The notes under the pieces are model-generated. The model saw only the letters and a program-made list of their open reading frames with translations, had not been told where the DNA came from and did not search any database. Both the position numbers and the translations under genes were made by a program. A stretch of 64,000 nt of DNA from CBDATA01 sp965202845 (GTDB taxonomy: Bacteria > Acidobacteriota > Vicinamibacteria > Marinacidobacterales > Marinacidobacteraceae), in assembly GCA_965202845.1 (NCBI GenBank), contig OZ241856.1, forward strand, positions 930,001-994,000. The letters run 5' to 3'. Positions 23,237-31,538 of this stretch are shown here, piece after piece; positions within the stretch are counted from its first letter, which is position 1; every line of letters begins with the position of its first letter.

Positions 23237-26035
23237 TCCCGATTTGTTTGAAAGCCACTCCTCCGGAACGGGGTGTGTCGTGAGCGGGGCGGATCGGCGG
23301 TTGATCGAGGATGTCCTGCCGCTCGACGAAATCAACGCCATCGCGTCCAGGGAGAAGCTGCACCCCCGTCGCTATGTGGAGCTGATCCATTACTGGCCGG
23401 CGCGTCGTCCTTTATCTGCTTGTAGATCAATGATTTACGCTGCGCTTACCCCCCCCCCCCCCCCCCCGAAACCACCGGGAAGCGTGAAGAAGCCGAAGCC
23501 TTCGTAGCGAGGCTGGCGGCCTACGCGCCCGCCCCGGAAACCGTTTCGGAGGCCAGGGCGCGCATCAGGAAGCACCACGACGGGCGGGCGCCCAGGGTGC
23601 TCGATCTCTTCGCGGGCGGCGGCGCCATCCCGCTCGAAGCGGCGCGTCTCGGTTGTGAGAGCCACGCGGTCGACTACAACCCGGTCGCGCATCTGATCCA
23701 GCTCTGCACGCTGGTCTATCCGCAGACATTCGGCGCGGAGCTTGCGGATGAGTTCCGGCAGTGGAGCGGCAGGATTCTGGAGCGAATGCGGATCGAAATC
23801 GGCGATCTTTACGGGGAGACGCCGCCGAGCAAAATCCCCGAAAAGGCGGTCGATGCGTCCAGGACGCGCGCCGATCCGGTGTCCTGGATCTGGGCGCGTA
23901 CCGTGCCGTGTCGGCATCCCGGCTGCAAGGCGCCCGTTCCGCTGGTGCGGCAGTCGTGGCTGCGGAAGAAGGGCAAGGCCATCGCCGCCGTGCCGCGGAT
24001 CGAAGACGGCGCCCGCCTGTGCTGGGACATCGTGGAGCGGGACAAGGCCCGCGACATAGCGCAGCAAACCGGCCAGACCGGCTCGGGACAGGCGGCCTGC
24101 GTCGCCTGCAACACCCCGGCGCCTGCCGAATACGTCAAGAAGATGGCGGTCGCCGGGCGCATGGGGGAGTCGCTCGCCGCCGTCGTGGCCGCGCTGCCAG
24201 CGAAGGAGGGGAAAAAAAAGCGCGAAAAGACGTATCTTTCTCCCGATGTCATTCGGGGAGGATGGAACGACGGAATCGAACTCCGTTTGAGCGAACTTCT
24301 GGCGGAAATCGGGTGCGCCCCTCTTGACGAAACGTTGCCGGGCAAGCTCCGCGATCAGCTTCCCGCCTATGGATTCGAGACATTTGGCGATCTGTTCACA
24401 TCCCGGCAGCTGCTCGTCCTCTTCACGTTCGTCAAGCACACCCGGCAGGCGCATCGGGAGATGATGGAGGAAGGCGTTGCGGAAGAACGCGCCCGGGCGT
24501 TGACCACCTTCTTTGCCATGGCGTTCGGCCGCTTCGTGATCAAGTTCAACAAGTTCTCCCGTTGGGAACCCCGAGCCCAGGAAACAAAGGGCGCCATCGG
24601 TGACCGCCAAGCGCTCAAAATGGTCTACGACTTTTCTGACGTCAATCCGATGTCGCAAGCGCAAGGGTATCTGAAGCACGCTCTGGAGCGCGAAGAATTT
24701 TGTATTCGCAAGCTCGCCGGGATCGGAAAACCCTGCATCGTCTCCCGGGGCAACGCCGAAAAACTCTTTTACGACGATGAAACCTTCGATGCGGTCCTCA
24801 CCGATCCGCCCTATTACAGCAGCATCTACTACGCCGACCTGTCCGCCTTCTTCTATGTCTGGCTGAAACGGATCGTCGGCGATCTGTATCCCGAGCATTT
24901 CACCCTCGCCGCTCCGCCCAAGCGCCGAGAAGCGGTGGCGCAGCCGAGCGAGCACGGCGGCGACGCGGGGAAGGCGAAGGAGCACTACGAACGCCTGATG
25001 CGCAACTCGCTGGCCGAGGCCCGGCGGGTCTTGAAACCGGGCGCCCCGCTGGTCTGCGTCTACGCCCACCGCACCACCGAGGGATGGGCGACGCTGATCC
25101 GCGCGCTGATCGAGGCGGGCATGACGGTCACCGAGGCCTGGCCGGTGCAGACCGAATCGCGCGGTCGCGTCAACGCGATGGGGGCTGCGGCGCTCTCCGA
25201 CAGCATTTTCTTTGTCGCCCGCCGCCGGGAGCGGGGCGCCGTCGGCCAGTATGAAACCGAAGTCGAACCCGAGCTCCGCAAGATCGCCGAGGAGCGGGTA
25301 GAGACCCTCTGGAACGGCGGCAAGGGCATCGGCGGCGCCGATCTGCTCATGGCCGCCGTCGGGGCCGGACTCCGCGCTTACAGCCGGTTCGATCGGGTGG
25401 AGTATGCGAATGGCGAGCCAGTCTCCGCCGAGCGCTACCTCCGCGACGTCCAGGGCGTAGTGCTGGAAGGAATTCTCAAGGAAGTCTTCGGTTTGCCCCC
25501 CGAGGAGGCCGGCACGGTGGACCCGGTCACCCGGTTCTACATCCTGTGGCGCTTCACTTGGCGGGATGCGGCCATCGAAGCCGGCGACGCCTACGTCTTC
25601 TGCCAGTCGCAGGGCGTCGAGATCGACGGCCCGAAAGGGCTTTCGGGCGCGACGCCCCGGCTCGTCGAAAAAGCCGGCGGCAAGTTCCGCATCCGCGACT
25701 TCAGGGAACGCGGCGGGGACGCCTCCCTGGGGATTGCGGTGAAGGACAAGACGTCCCCGCTCATCGACGCGTTGCATCGGCTCCTCCACCTGCTGGAGGA
25801 ACGGCCCGCCGCGGTCGGCGCCTACCTCAAGAGCGCCCGCCCGAACATCGAACAGCTTCGCCTGGTGGCGACGGCGCTCGCTCCGCCGGCCCTCCAGGGA
25901 AGGCAGAAAACCACACCCCTCTCCGATACCGCCGAATACGGCGCCCTGACCCGGCTGAACGCCAACTGGCGATCGGTGGTCGAGGGCGCTGCATCCACCG
26001 GCCGGTTTGAACTGCGTCGAGGAAACCAACCATGA
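23229..26035 (+). pseudogene. DUF1156 DNA methylase, frameshifted at a C19 tract (possibly phase-variable)
   Basis: The ATG at 23229 follows a good GGAGGGG site inside the helicase end. The first 80 residues are DUF1156-like (LIEDVLPLDEINAIASREK and YWPARRPLSACRSMIYAAL). At 23449-23467 nineteen C's put the frame out and it ends at about 23507. One added C, or two fewer, joins it to the frame open to 26035, giving about 935 residues. That part has SAM motif VLDLFAGGGAIPLEA and catalytic TDPPYYSSIYYADL, typical of an amino-methyltransferase. The tract encodes prolines in a linker just before the SAM domain. The 40 bases before it use AT-rich codons (TTA, AGA, TCA) unlike their surroundings. It overlaps the DUF499 gene by four bases. 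Confidence 0.85.
23449..23467. repeat. Run of 19 cytosines inside the methylase gene
   Basis: A homopolymer of 19 C's after codon 73, immediately after an AT-rich stretch with an imperfect hairpin (GTAGATC, AAT, GATTTAC at 23422-23438). Slipped-strand changes here would alternate the methylase between broken (19) and intact (17 or 20) frames. It is also the kind of site where sequencing or assembly fails. Confidence 0.9.
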
Positions 26036-28830
26036 CGAAATCCGACTGCCGCCCCTGGCTTCAGTGCGTCGAACTGCATCCCGACGTGCTCTCCGACGAC
26101 TTTTCCGAGGACATCTTCGCGCTCGCTCTCGGCCCGCTGTCCGATTACCTGATAGCCCGAGATATGAGACGCTCAGAAACCGGGTCGAAGCGAGTGCCCA
26201 CGATCTACCGGGACGCCGCCGCCTTCTTCGCCGCGTCGTACCTGACCAGCGGTCTCAAGTCCCTTCTTGGGGACGTGCTCGGCCGTCTCGCCGGGAAGGC
26301 GGGCAACCGGGTGCTCAGGCTGCAGACGCCGTTCGGCGGCGGCAAGTCCCACACGCTCGCCGCCCTGCTGCATGCCGCTCGTTCGCGCGCCGCGCTCGAC
26401 AATCTGCCGGAGGCGGCGGGACTGCCGCGGCCCGAAGGGGTGCGGACGGCGGTGGTGGATGGCCAGTTTTTCGACGCGACGCAGGGCAAGAAGTCCCCGG
26501 ACGGGGAGATCGCCGCGAGGACGCTCTGGGGCTGGATCGCATGGAGCATCGGAGGCCGGGAAGGCTACGAGCTGATGCGCACGCAGGATGCAGCCCGGGT
26601 GGCGCCCGGCGGCGACGTGATCATCGAACTGCTCAGAGGAGGGCCGAGCCTGATCCTGATCGACGAACTGCTGCTGTACCTCGTCAGTGCTGGCGGACAT
26701 CACATCGGGGACACCACGCTCCGCGACGAAACGATGTCGTTTCTGCAGCGGTTGACGACGGCGGTCGGGAATGTGGACAACGCGGCGTTCGTCTTTTCCC
26801 TTCAATCGAGCGAACGGGAATCCCTTGATTACACCGACCTGCTGAAAAAGGTCGAACATCTTGCGGCACGCACCGATCAGCGTCGGGAGCCGGTCGAGGG
26901 CAACGAGATTCTGAACGTCATCCAGCGCCGGCTGCTCGCCGAAATACCCGACGCCGAGGCTGTTGCGGAAGTCTGCAGCCGGGAATTCACGAAGATGCGG
27001 CGCGCCTGGGCGCACGATGAGGACGGGCGACGGCAGGCTGCGGACGAGGGGCTGGCGCTGCGCGAGCGGATCGAGGCGTCCTACCCGTTCCACCCGGCGC
27101 TCATCGACCTGATGCGCGAGCGCTGGGCCGCGATCCCGGAGTTCCAGCGCACCCGCGGAGCGCTGCGCTTTCTGGCTTCATGCCTGCGCGTCGCCCACCG
27201 GGCGGGCCATTCCCGGGCGCTGCTCGGCCCCGGCGACGTTCCCATCCACGACCAGGAAGTCCGCCTCGCCTTCTTCAAGGAGGTTGGTCAGCGCGAGAAT
27301 TTCCAAGCTTGCCTGGAGCACGATTTTACGGGCGCCAATGCACGGACCCGGCGTATCGACAAGCGCCGCGCCCGGGAATCGACCACGGAAGCCGGCAAAC
27401 AGCCAGCCGCCCGCATCGCCACCGCGATCCTGCTCCATTCGTTCGGCGGTCTGCGACGCATGGTGGGCGACCGGGAAGAGTCCCTGCCGCCGGGGATCGA
27501 AGAGTCGGAGATCATGGCCGCGAGCATCGGGCCGGACCTTGACTCCACCACCATCCAGGCATGCCTCAAAGAACTGAGGGAGCAGTGCCTGTATCTGCAC
27601 TTCGATGGCGTGCGCTACTGCTTCAAGACGGATCCCAACGTGACCCTGCTCGTCGAGCAGGAAGCCGAAAAAGTCGGAGGCGCTGACGCGCGTATCCGCC
27701 AGATGATCGAGGAACGGCTGGCCGGGCAGTCCGCCATTGTCTGGCCCGCCGAACCGGGCGATGTGCCGGACCGTGAACCGCGTTTTCTCCTTGCGTACCT
27801 GCCGCTCGATTTCGAATCGAAAGAGAGCGAGCCGCTGGAGTTCTGCGAGCAATACGGGAGCCGCCAGCGCGAATTCCGCAACGGCCTGGGACTGGCGGTT
27901 CCCTCAGGGGATCAGGTGCGCAGTCTGCGCCACAGCGTGCGCTACCTTCTCGCAGCCGAGCGCATAAAGCATCGGCAGTTCGAACACAAACTCACGAGAG
28001 CGCAACGGAGTCAACTCCAAGAGCGCCTCGCCACCGAGAAGGCGGCGACCGAATCGGCGCTGCTCAAGCTTTATGAAAAGGTCCAGCTCCCGGAGTCCAG
28101 CGACGGAAAGTTGACTCTGAGGAGCGTCCGCATCGGCGGATGTCCGCTCGAGGAAAAGGGGATCCACGAACGGCTCATGGAGCTTCTCACCACGGTACGG
28201 AGGCGGGTATTCGAAACGCTCGATCCCGGCAAGATCGTCGCGTTGTTCGAGCTGGGCGAGCCGGGCGAGCACGCCGCCGGAATCGCTACGGACAAAGTGT
28301 TGCGCGGATTCTACGAGTTCCTCGGATTTCCCCGGCTGCTCTCGGACGAAGCGGTGCGGAAGGCGGTCGCCCGCGGCGTGGAGACCGGACTCTTCGGCTA
28401 CGTCACCGGCCGGCCGCGACTCGGGGACGATGGGCGCTACCGCATCGACCGAAGCCGGGTCGCCTTCAAGCGGAGCGTGGCCGCCGACGAAATCGACCTG
28501 GATGCGGGATGGCTGATCGCCCCGGCGGCGATGCCAGCGGAGGCGCCGCCTTCCCTGCCGAAACCGAAAGACGAAGAGGATCCCGTTCCCGATCCGATTC
28601 CACCGGAAGAACCCGATCTCCCCACCGGCAGCCGCGAGATCGCCCTTTCGTTCAAGGCGGACAAGAAAAAGTTCTTCGATGCCTGGAATGCGCTGGGCAA
28701 CCTCGCGGAGATCGCGGGCGGCATTTCCATCAAGGCGTCGGCCACCGCCCCGGAGGGATACGACGAGGCCAAGCTGGAAAACGGCGTTCTGGAGCCGCTC
28801 CGCGAACTCGGCCTCATCAAGGACGACTGA
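26032..28830 (+). CDS. DUF499 family AAA-type ATPase (defence cassette)
   Basis: 932 residues. LQTPFGGGKSHTLAALLHAA (about residues 93-112) is Walker A and LILIDELLLYLV (about residue 205) is Walker B, in the DUF499 ATPase arrangement. The middle is helical with many charged residues, and the C-terminus carries a proline/acidic linker (PKPKDEEDPVPDPIPPEEP) before a last small domain. DUF499 proteins are regular partners of DUF1156 methylases and SNF2 helicases in predicted antiphage cassettes. The start overlaps the methylase stop (ATGA), so its translation may depend on ribosomes finishing the methylase, which the C-tract would interrupt. The mechanism is not established. Confidence 0.88.
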   Translation: MTKSDCRPWLQCVELHPDVLSDDFSEDIFALALGPLSDYLIARDMRRSETGSKRVPTIYRDAAAFFAASYLTSGLKSLLGDVLGRLAGKAGNRVLRLQTPFGGGKSHTLAALLHAARSRAALDNLPEAAGLPRPEGVRTAVVDGQFFDATQGKKSPDGEIAARTLWGWIAWSIGGREGYELMRTQDAARVAPGGDVIIELLRGGPSLILIDELLLYLVSAGGHHIGDTTLRDETMSFLQRLTTAVGNVDNAAFVFSLQSSERESLDYTDLLKKVEHLAARTDQRREPVEGNEILNVIQRRLLAEIPDAEAVAEVCSREFTKMRRAWAHDEDGRRQAADEGLALRERIEASYPFHPALIDLMRERWAAIPEFQRTRGALRFLASCLRVAHRAGHSRALLGPGDVPIHDQEVRLAFFKEVGQRENFQACLEHDFTGANARTRRIDKRRARESTTEAGKQPAARIATAILLHSFGGLRRMVGDREESLPPGIEESEIMAASIGPDLDSTTIQACLKELREQCLYLHFDGVRYCFKTDPNVTLLVEQEAEKVGGADARIRQMIEERLAGQSAIVWPAEPGDVPDREPRFLLAYLPLDFESKESEPLEFCEQYGSRQREFRNGLGLAVPSGDQVRSLRHSVRYLLAAERIKHRQFEHKLTRAQRSQLQERLATEKAATESALLKLYEKVQLPESSDGKLTLRSVRIGGCPLEEKGIHERLMELLTTVRRRVFETLDPGKIVALFELGEPGEHAAGIATDKVLRGFYEFLGFPRLLSDEAVRKAVARGVETGLFGYVTGRPRLGDDGRYRIDRSRVAFKRSVAADEIDLDAGWLIAPAAMPAEAPPSLPKPKDEEDPVPDPIPPEEPDLPTGSREIALSFKADKKKFFDAWNALGNLAEIAGGISIKASATAPEGYDEAKLENGVLEPLRELGLIKDD

Positions 28831-28840
28831 CCGATTCAGA

Positions 28841-29089
28841 TTATGCGGGTCCTGTGGGGGGCGGACCAGTTCGTGCTGTCGGCTGGGAGTTGGACGAGTT
28901 CGTCGTCGTGACGCGGGCTGGCTCTTTCGTGGCGGACCGATAGGGGAGGAGCCCCCGGTCCTTTTCCTGCCAAACGCCGTAGACAGCCATGGCCTCCCGA
29001 ACCCCGGGGCGGGCGAGGGCGGCCTTCAGCATCTCGGCGAACTGCTTTTCGCGGTTCGAATCTGCGTGCCGTTTCGTCGTTTTCTTCAC
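28841..29089 (-). CDS. Uncharacterised small protein at the 3' edge of the defence cassette
   Basis: 82 residues, not assigned to a known family. A GTG start (29089) has an excellent AAGGAG site seven bases upstream, which makes it a real gene. The sequence is a basic lysine-rich start, a helical middle (FAEMLKAALARPGVREAMAVYG) and a disordered Thr/Ser/Pro-rich tail. It ends 10 bases from the DUF499 stop, convergent with it. MltG lies upstream on the same strand. It has no signal peptide or membrane segment. Confidence 0.65.
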   Translation of the reverse strand: MKKTTKRHADSNREKQFAEMLKAALARPGVREAMAVYGVWQEKDRGLLPYRSATKEPARVTTTNSSNSQPTARTGPPPTGPA

Positions 29090-29109
29090 GTAATCTCCTT
29101 CCGAGCGGG

Positions 29110-30261
29110 TTATTGGGTGGGGGGGCGCTGGAAGCGCTGGACGGCGCGGTTGTGCTCCCGCAGGGTGCGGGAGAACTGGTGGGTGCCGTCGTTCTTCGAG
29201 ACGAAGTACAGAAAGTCGGTCTCCTCCGGGTGGAGCGCGGCGTCCAGCGCGGCGATTCCGAAGGAGGAGATGGGGCCGGGGGGGAGTCCGGATGCGTAGT
29301 AGGTGTTGTAGGGGGACGCCATGCGGAGGTCCCGCCGGCGGATGTCGTTGCCGAAGTCTCCGGAGGCGCGCATGGCGAACAGCACGGTCGGGTCCGACTG
29401 AAGCCGCATCCCCCGGTCCAGCCGGTTCCGGAAGACCCCGGCGATCCGGGGACGCTCGGCGGGCGCGCCGGTCTCCTTCTCGATGATGGAGGCGAGGGTG
29501 GCGACCTCCCGCAGCGTCATGCCGAGCGCCGCCGCCCGCTCCGCCCGCTCGCCCTCCCAATGCTCCCGGAATCGGTTCGCCAGCAGGCGGGCGATCTCCT
29601 CGGGACGGGCGCCGGGAGGGACGTCGTAGGTGCTCGGAAAGAGGTATCCCTCGAGGTCCTCGGCTTTCGGATCCAGATCGCGGAGGAGTTCCTGGGTTCG
29701 CTGCGGGTCCCGGAAGGCGTCCTCCAGTTCGTCGGCGGCGCCCATGCCGGCGCGCGCCAGCCGGACGGCGGAATCGCGGATATCGAGTCCCTCGGGCAGC
29801 GTCACCCAGTTCCGGGCGACATCCCCCGCCGCCATCCGGGCGACCACCTGGTTCGGACTCAGGGGGCCGTCGAACCGATAGAGACCCGCCTGGAGGCGGG
29901 CGCCGGCATCCTGCCTGCCGACCGCATGCAAGAACACGCGGCGGTCCTCGATGACGCGCGCGGCCTCCAGCCGGTTGGCGATCACGCCGGCGGTCGAACC
30001 CGGCCCCACCCGGAACAGCACCTCCCCGCCGGGCCGGCTCCAGAGGCGTTCGGCGGCCCGGTCCAGCTCGCGCAGTTCAAGTCGCTCCGCCACTTCGTAC
30101 GCAGCGTACAACAAGCCGGGAACCACCACTCCGGCGAGAACCGCCGTCCGAACCCACCGCCCGAAGCGACGGCGGGCAGGGAACGGGTCAGGCGGCTTTT
30201 CGCTGCTCGCCCCGCGTTTCGCGGATGTGAATGAGCGCGAAATCCAGTTCCGGATCGTCAT
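29110..30261 (-). CDS. mltG: Endolytic murein transglycosylase MltG
   Basis: 383 residues. A cytoplasmic N-terminus of about 37 residues and one membrane helix (AVLAGVVVPGLLYAAY) precede the YceG domain. The catalytic glutamate is in ASIIEKETG, followed by VFRNRLDRGMRLQSDPTVLFAM and SPYNTYYASGLPPGPISSFG, all hallmarks of MltG. It cleaves nascent peptidoglycan strands and sets glycan length. The predicted start overlaps the preceding S41-family gene by 74 bases; a later start would lose the cytoplasmic part, so I keep it. Confidence 0.9.
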   Translation of the reverse strand: MTIRNWISRSFTSAKRGASSEKPPDPFPARRRFGRWVRTAVLAGVVVPGLLYAAYEVAERLELRELDRAAERLWSRPGGEVLFRVGPGSTAGVIANRLEAARVIEDRRVFLHAVGRQDAGARLQAGLYRFDGPLSPNQVVARMAAGDVARNWVTLPEGLDIRDSAVRLARAGMGAADELEDAFRDPQRTQELLRDLDPKAEDLEGYLFPSTYDVPPGARPEEIARLLANRFREHWEGERAERAAALGMTLREVATLASIIEKETGAPAERPRIAGVFRNRLDRGMRLQSDPTVLFAMRASGDFGNDIRRRDLRMASPYNTYYASGLPPGPISSFGIAALDAALHPEETDFLYFVSKNDGTHQFSRTLREHNRAVQRFQRPPTQ

Positions 30262-31534
30262 CGTCCAGGGTGCTCACGTCGAGTTCCAGGTCCGCCGGGG
30301 TCACCGAAGGAACGGCGCCTGCCCCCAGAAGCTCCTCCCCATCCGGATCGAGGAACTGGCGCACGGTGAGCAGGATCGCGTCGCCCTCCGGCAATTCGAT
30401 CAACTCCGGCGCGCCGGTCCGCCCGGCGGTGCGGCTTCCCACGAAGGAGCCCCGGTCCTGCGCGACGACGGCGGCGGCGAGCAGCTCGCCGGGACCGGCG
30501 GTGCTCCGGTTGGCGAGGATGGTCAGCGTCCCCTCCCAGGAGACCAGGTTCGGGATCCCGTCCAGGGGATGCGAGGGGCGCTCGTCCCCGTCCTCGTCCC
30601 CGTCCTTATTCTCGTCCGCCCGGCCGCGCAGCTGCGCCACCACCTGGTCGCCCAGGAAGATTCCCGCCACCTCGCGCAGCGGGTCGGCGTAGCTTGAGAC
30701 GCCCCGGCTGTTGCGCACATCCAGCACCAGGGCGTCCGCCGCCTGCTCCTTGAGCGCGGCGACCGCGGCGGCGACCTGCCCGGCGGTTTCGGGATGGAAC
30801 TCCCGGATGCCGATCCAGCCGATCCCCGGCTCCAGCATCCGGCGCTCAACCGGCGCCGCCTCCAGCTGGCGGCGGACCAGCCGGATTTCCGTCGGTTCGG
30901 TGTCCGCCGCATCCCGCACCATCAGGGAGACATCCGAGTTCGGAGCGCCGGCGAGCAGCAGCCGCCCCACCGGAATCTGCATCTCGCGGGTGCTCTGTCC
31001 GGCGATTTCGGTGATCGCCGCGCCCTCCTCGATCCCGGCGTCCCAGGCCGGCGAGCCGGGAAGCGCCCCGTCCACGTGCAGGTAGTACCGCTTTTCGAGA
31101 GCGATCCCGACGTCCCCGACCAGTTCGGCGCGTCGGTGGAAGAGCGCCGTCTCCTCGGCGGTCAGGTAGGCGCTGTCGTCGTCCAGGGCGCGGAAAATCC
31201 CCCGCACCGCGCCGTCCATGACCCATTCGGGTTCGACTTCGGTGAGGTAGTGCTCGCGGATCAGGTTGAGAGCGCCGAAGAAGACCTCGAGCGTCTCGTA
31301 GGTGGACTCCTGCGCGCCGCTTCCCGCCTCGCCGTTCGCGGCGGCGCCCAGCCGGGCCATCAGCCCCGGCGGCGGCAGCCCGCGCGACCAGTCCTGGACG
31401 CTGGGGATGAGAATCCCCTGGGTCAGCGCCAGGGCGAGCGCCCCGCACGCCACCGGAAACAGCAGCGCCCGGAGCAGCGCCAGCCGCTCTGGGCGTCGCA
31501 GCCGACGCCAGCGGGATGCTTCGGGCCGGGACAC
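30188..31534 (-). CDS. S41-family (C-terminal processing) protein lacking catalytic residues
   Basis: 448 residues with an N-terminal membrane anchor, a PDZ-like segment (LVGDVGIALEKRYYLHVDG to AGIEEGAAITEI) and the S41 tail-specific protease fold. Where active enzymes have the nucleophile in a (S/T)ASASE motif this protein has NRSTAGPGELLAAAV, so the serine is replaced by glycine. The usual catalytic lysine in TFGKGxxQ is replaced by arginine (SRTAGRTGAPE). The DNA supports both readings. It is probably a pseudoprotease that binds peptides or acts as a scaffold. GTG start four bases after the GWxTD stop; it overlaps mltG, so the three genes form an envelope operon. Confidence 0.75.
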   Translation of the reverse strand: MSRPEASRWRRLRRPERLALLRALLFPVACGALALALTQGILIPSVQDWSRGLPPPGLMARLGAAANGEAGSGAQESTYETLEVFFGALNLIREHYLTEVEPEWVMDGAVRGIFRALDDDSAYLTAEETALFHRRAELVGDVGIALEKRYYLHVDGALPGSPAWDAGIEEGAAITEIAGQSTREMQIPVGRLLLAGAPNSDVSLMVRDAADTEPTEIRLVRRQLEAAPVERRMLEPGIGWIGIREFHPETAGQVAAAVAALKEQAADALVLDVRNSRGVSSYADPLREVAGIFLGDQVVAQLRGRADENKDGDEDGDERPSHPLDGIPNLVSWEGTLTILANRSTAGPGELLAAAVVAQDRGSFVGSRTAGRTGAPELIELPEGDAILLTVRQFLDPDGEELLGAGAVPSVTPADLELDVSTLDDDDPELDFALIHIRETRGEQRKAA

Positions 31535-31538
31535 CGGT

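Noticed and set aside
24212..24219. Run of eight A's in the methylase as a second slippage tract
   Set aside because: The frame is continuous through it and eight bases is unremarkable. It adds no evidence for switching.
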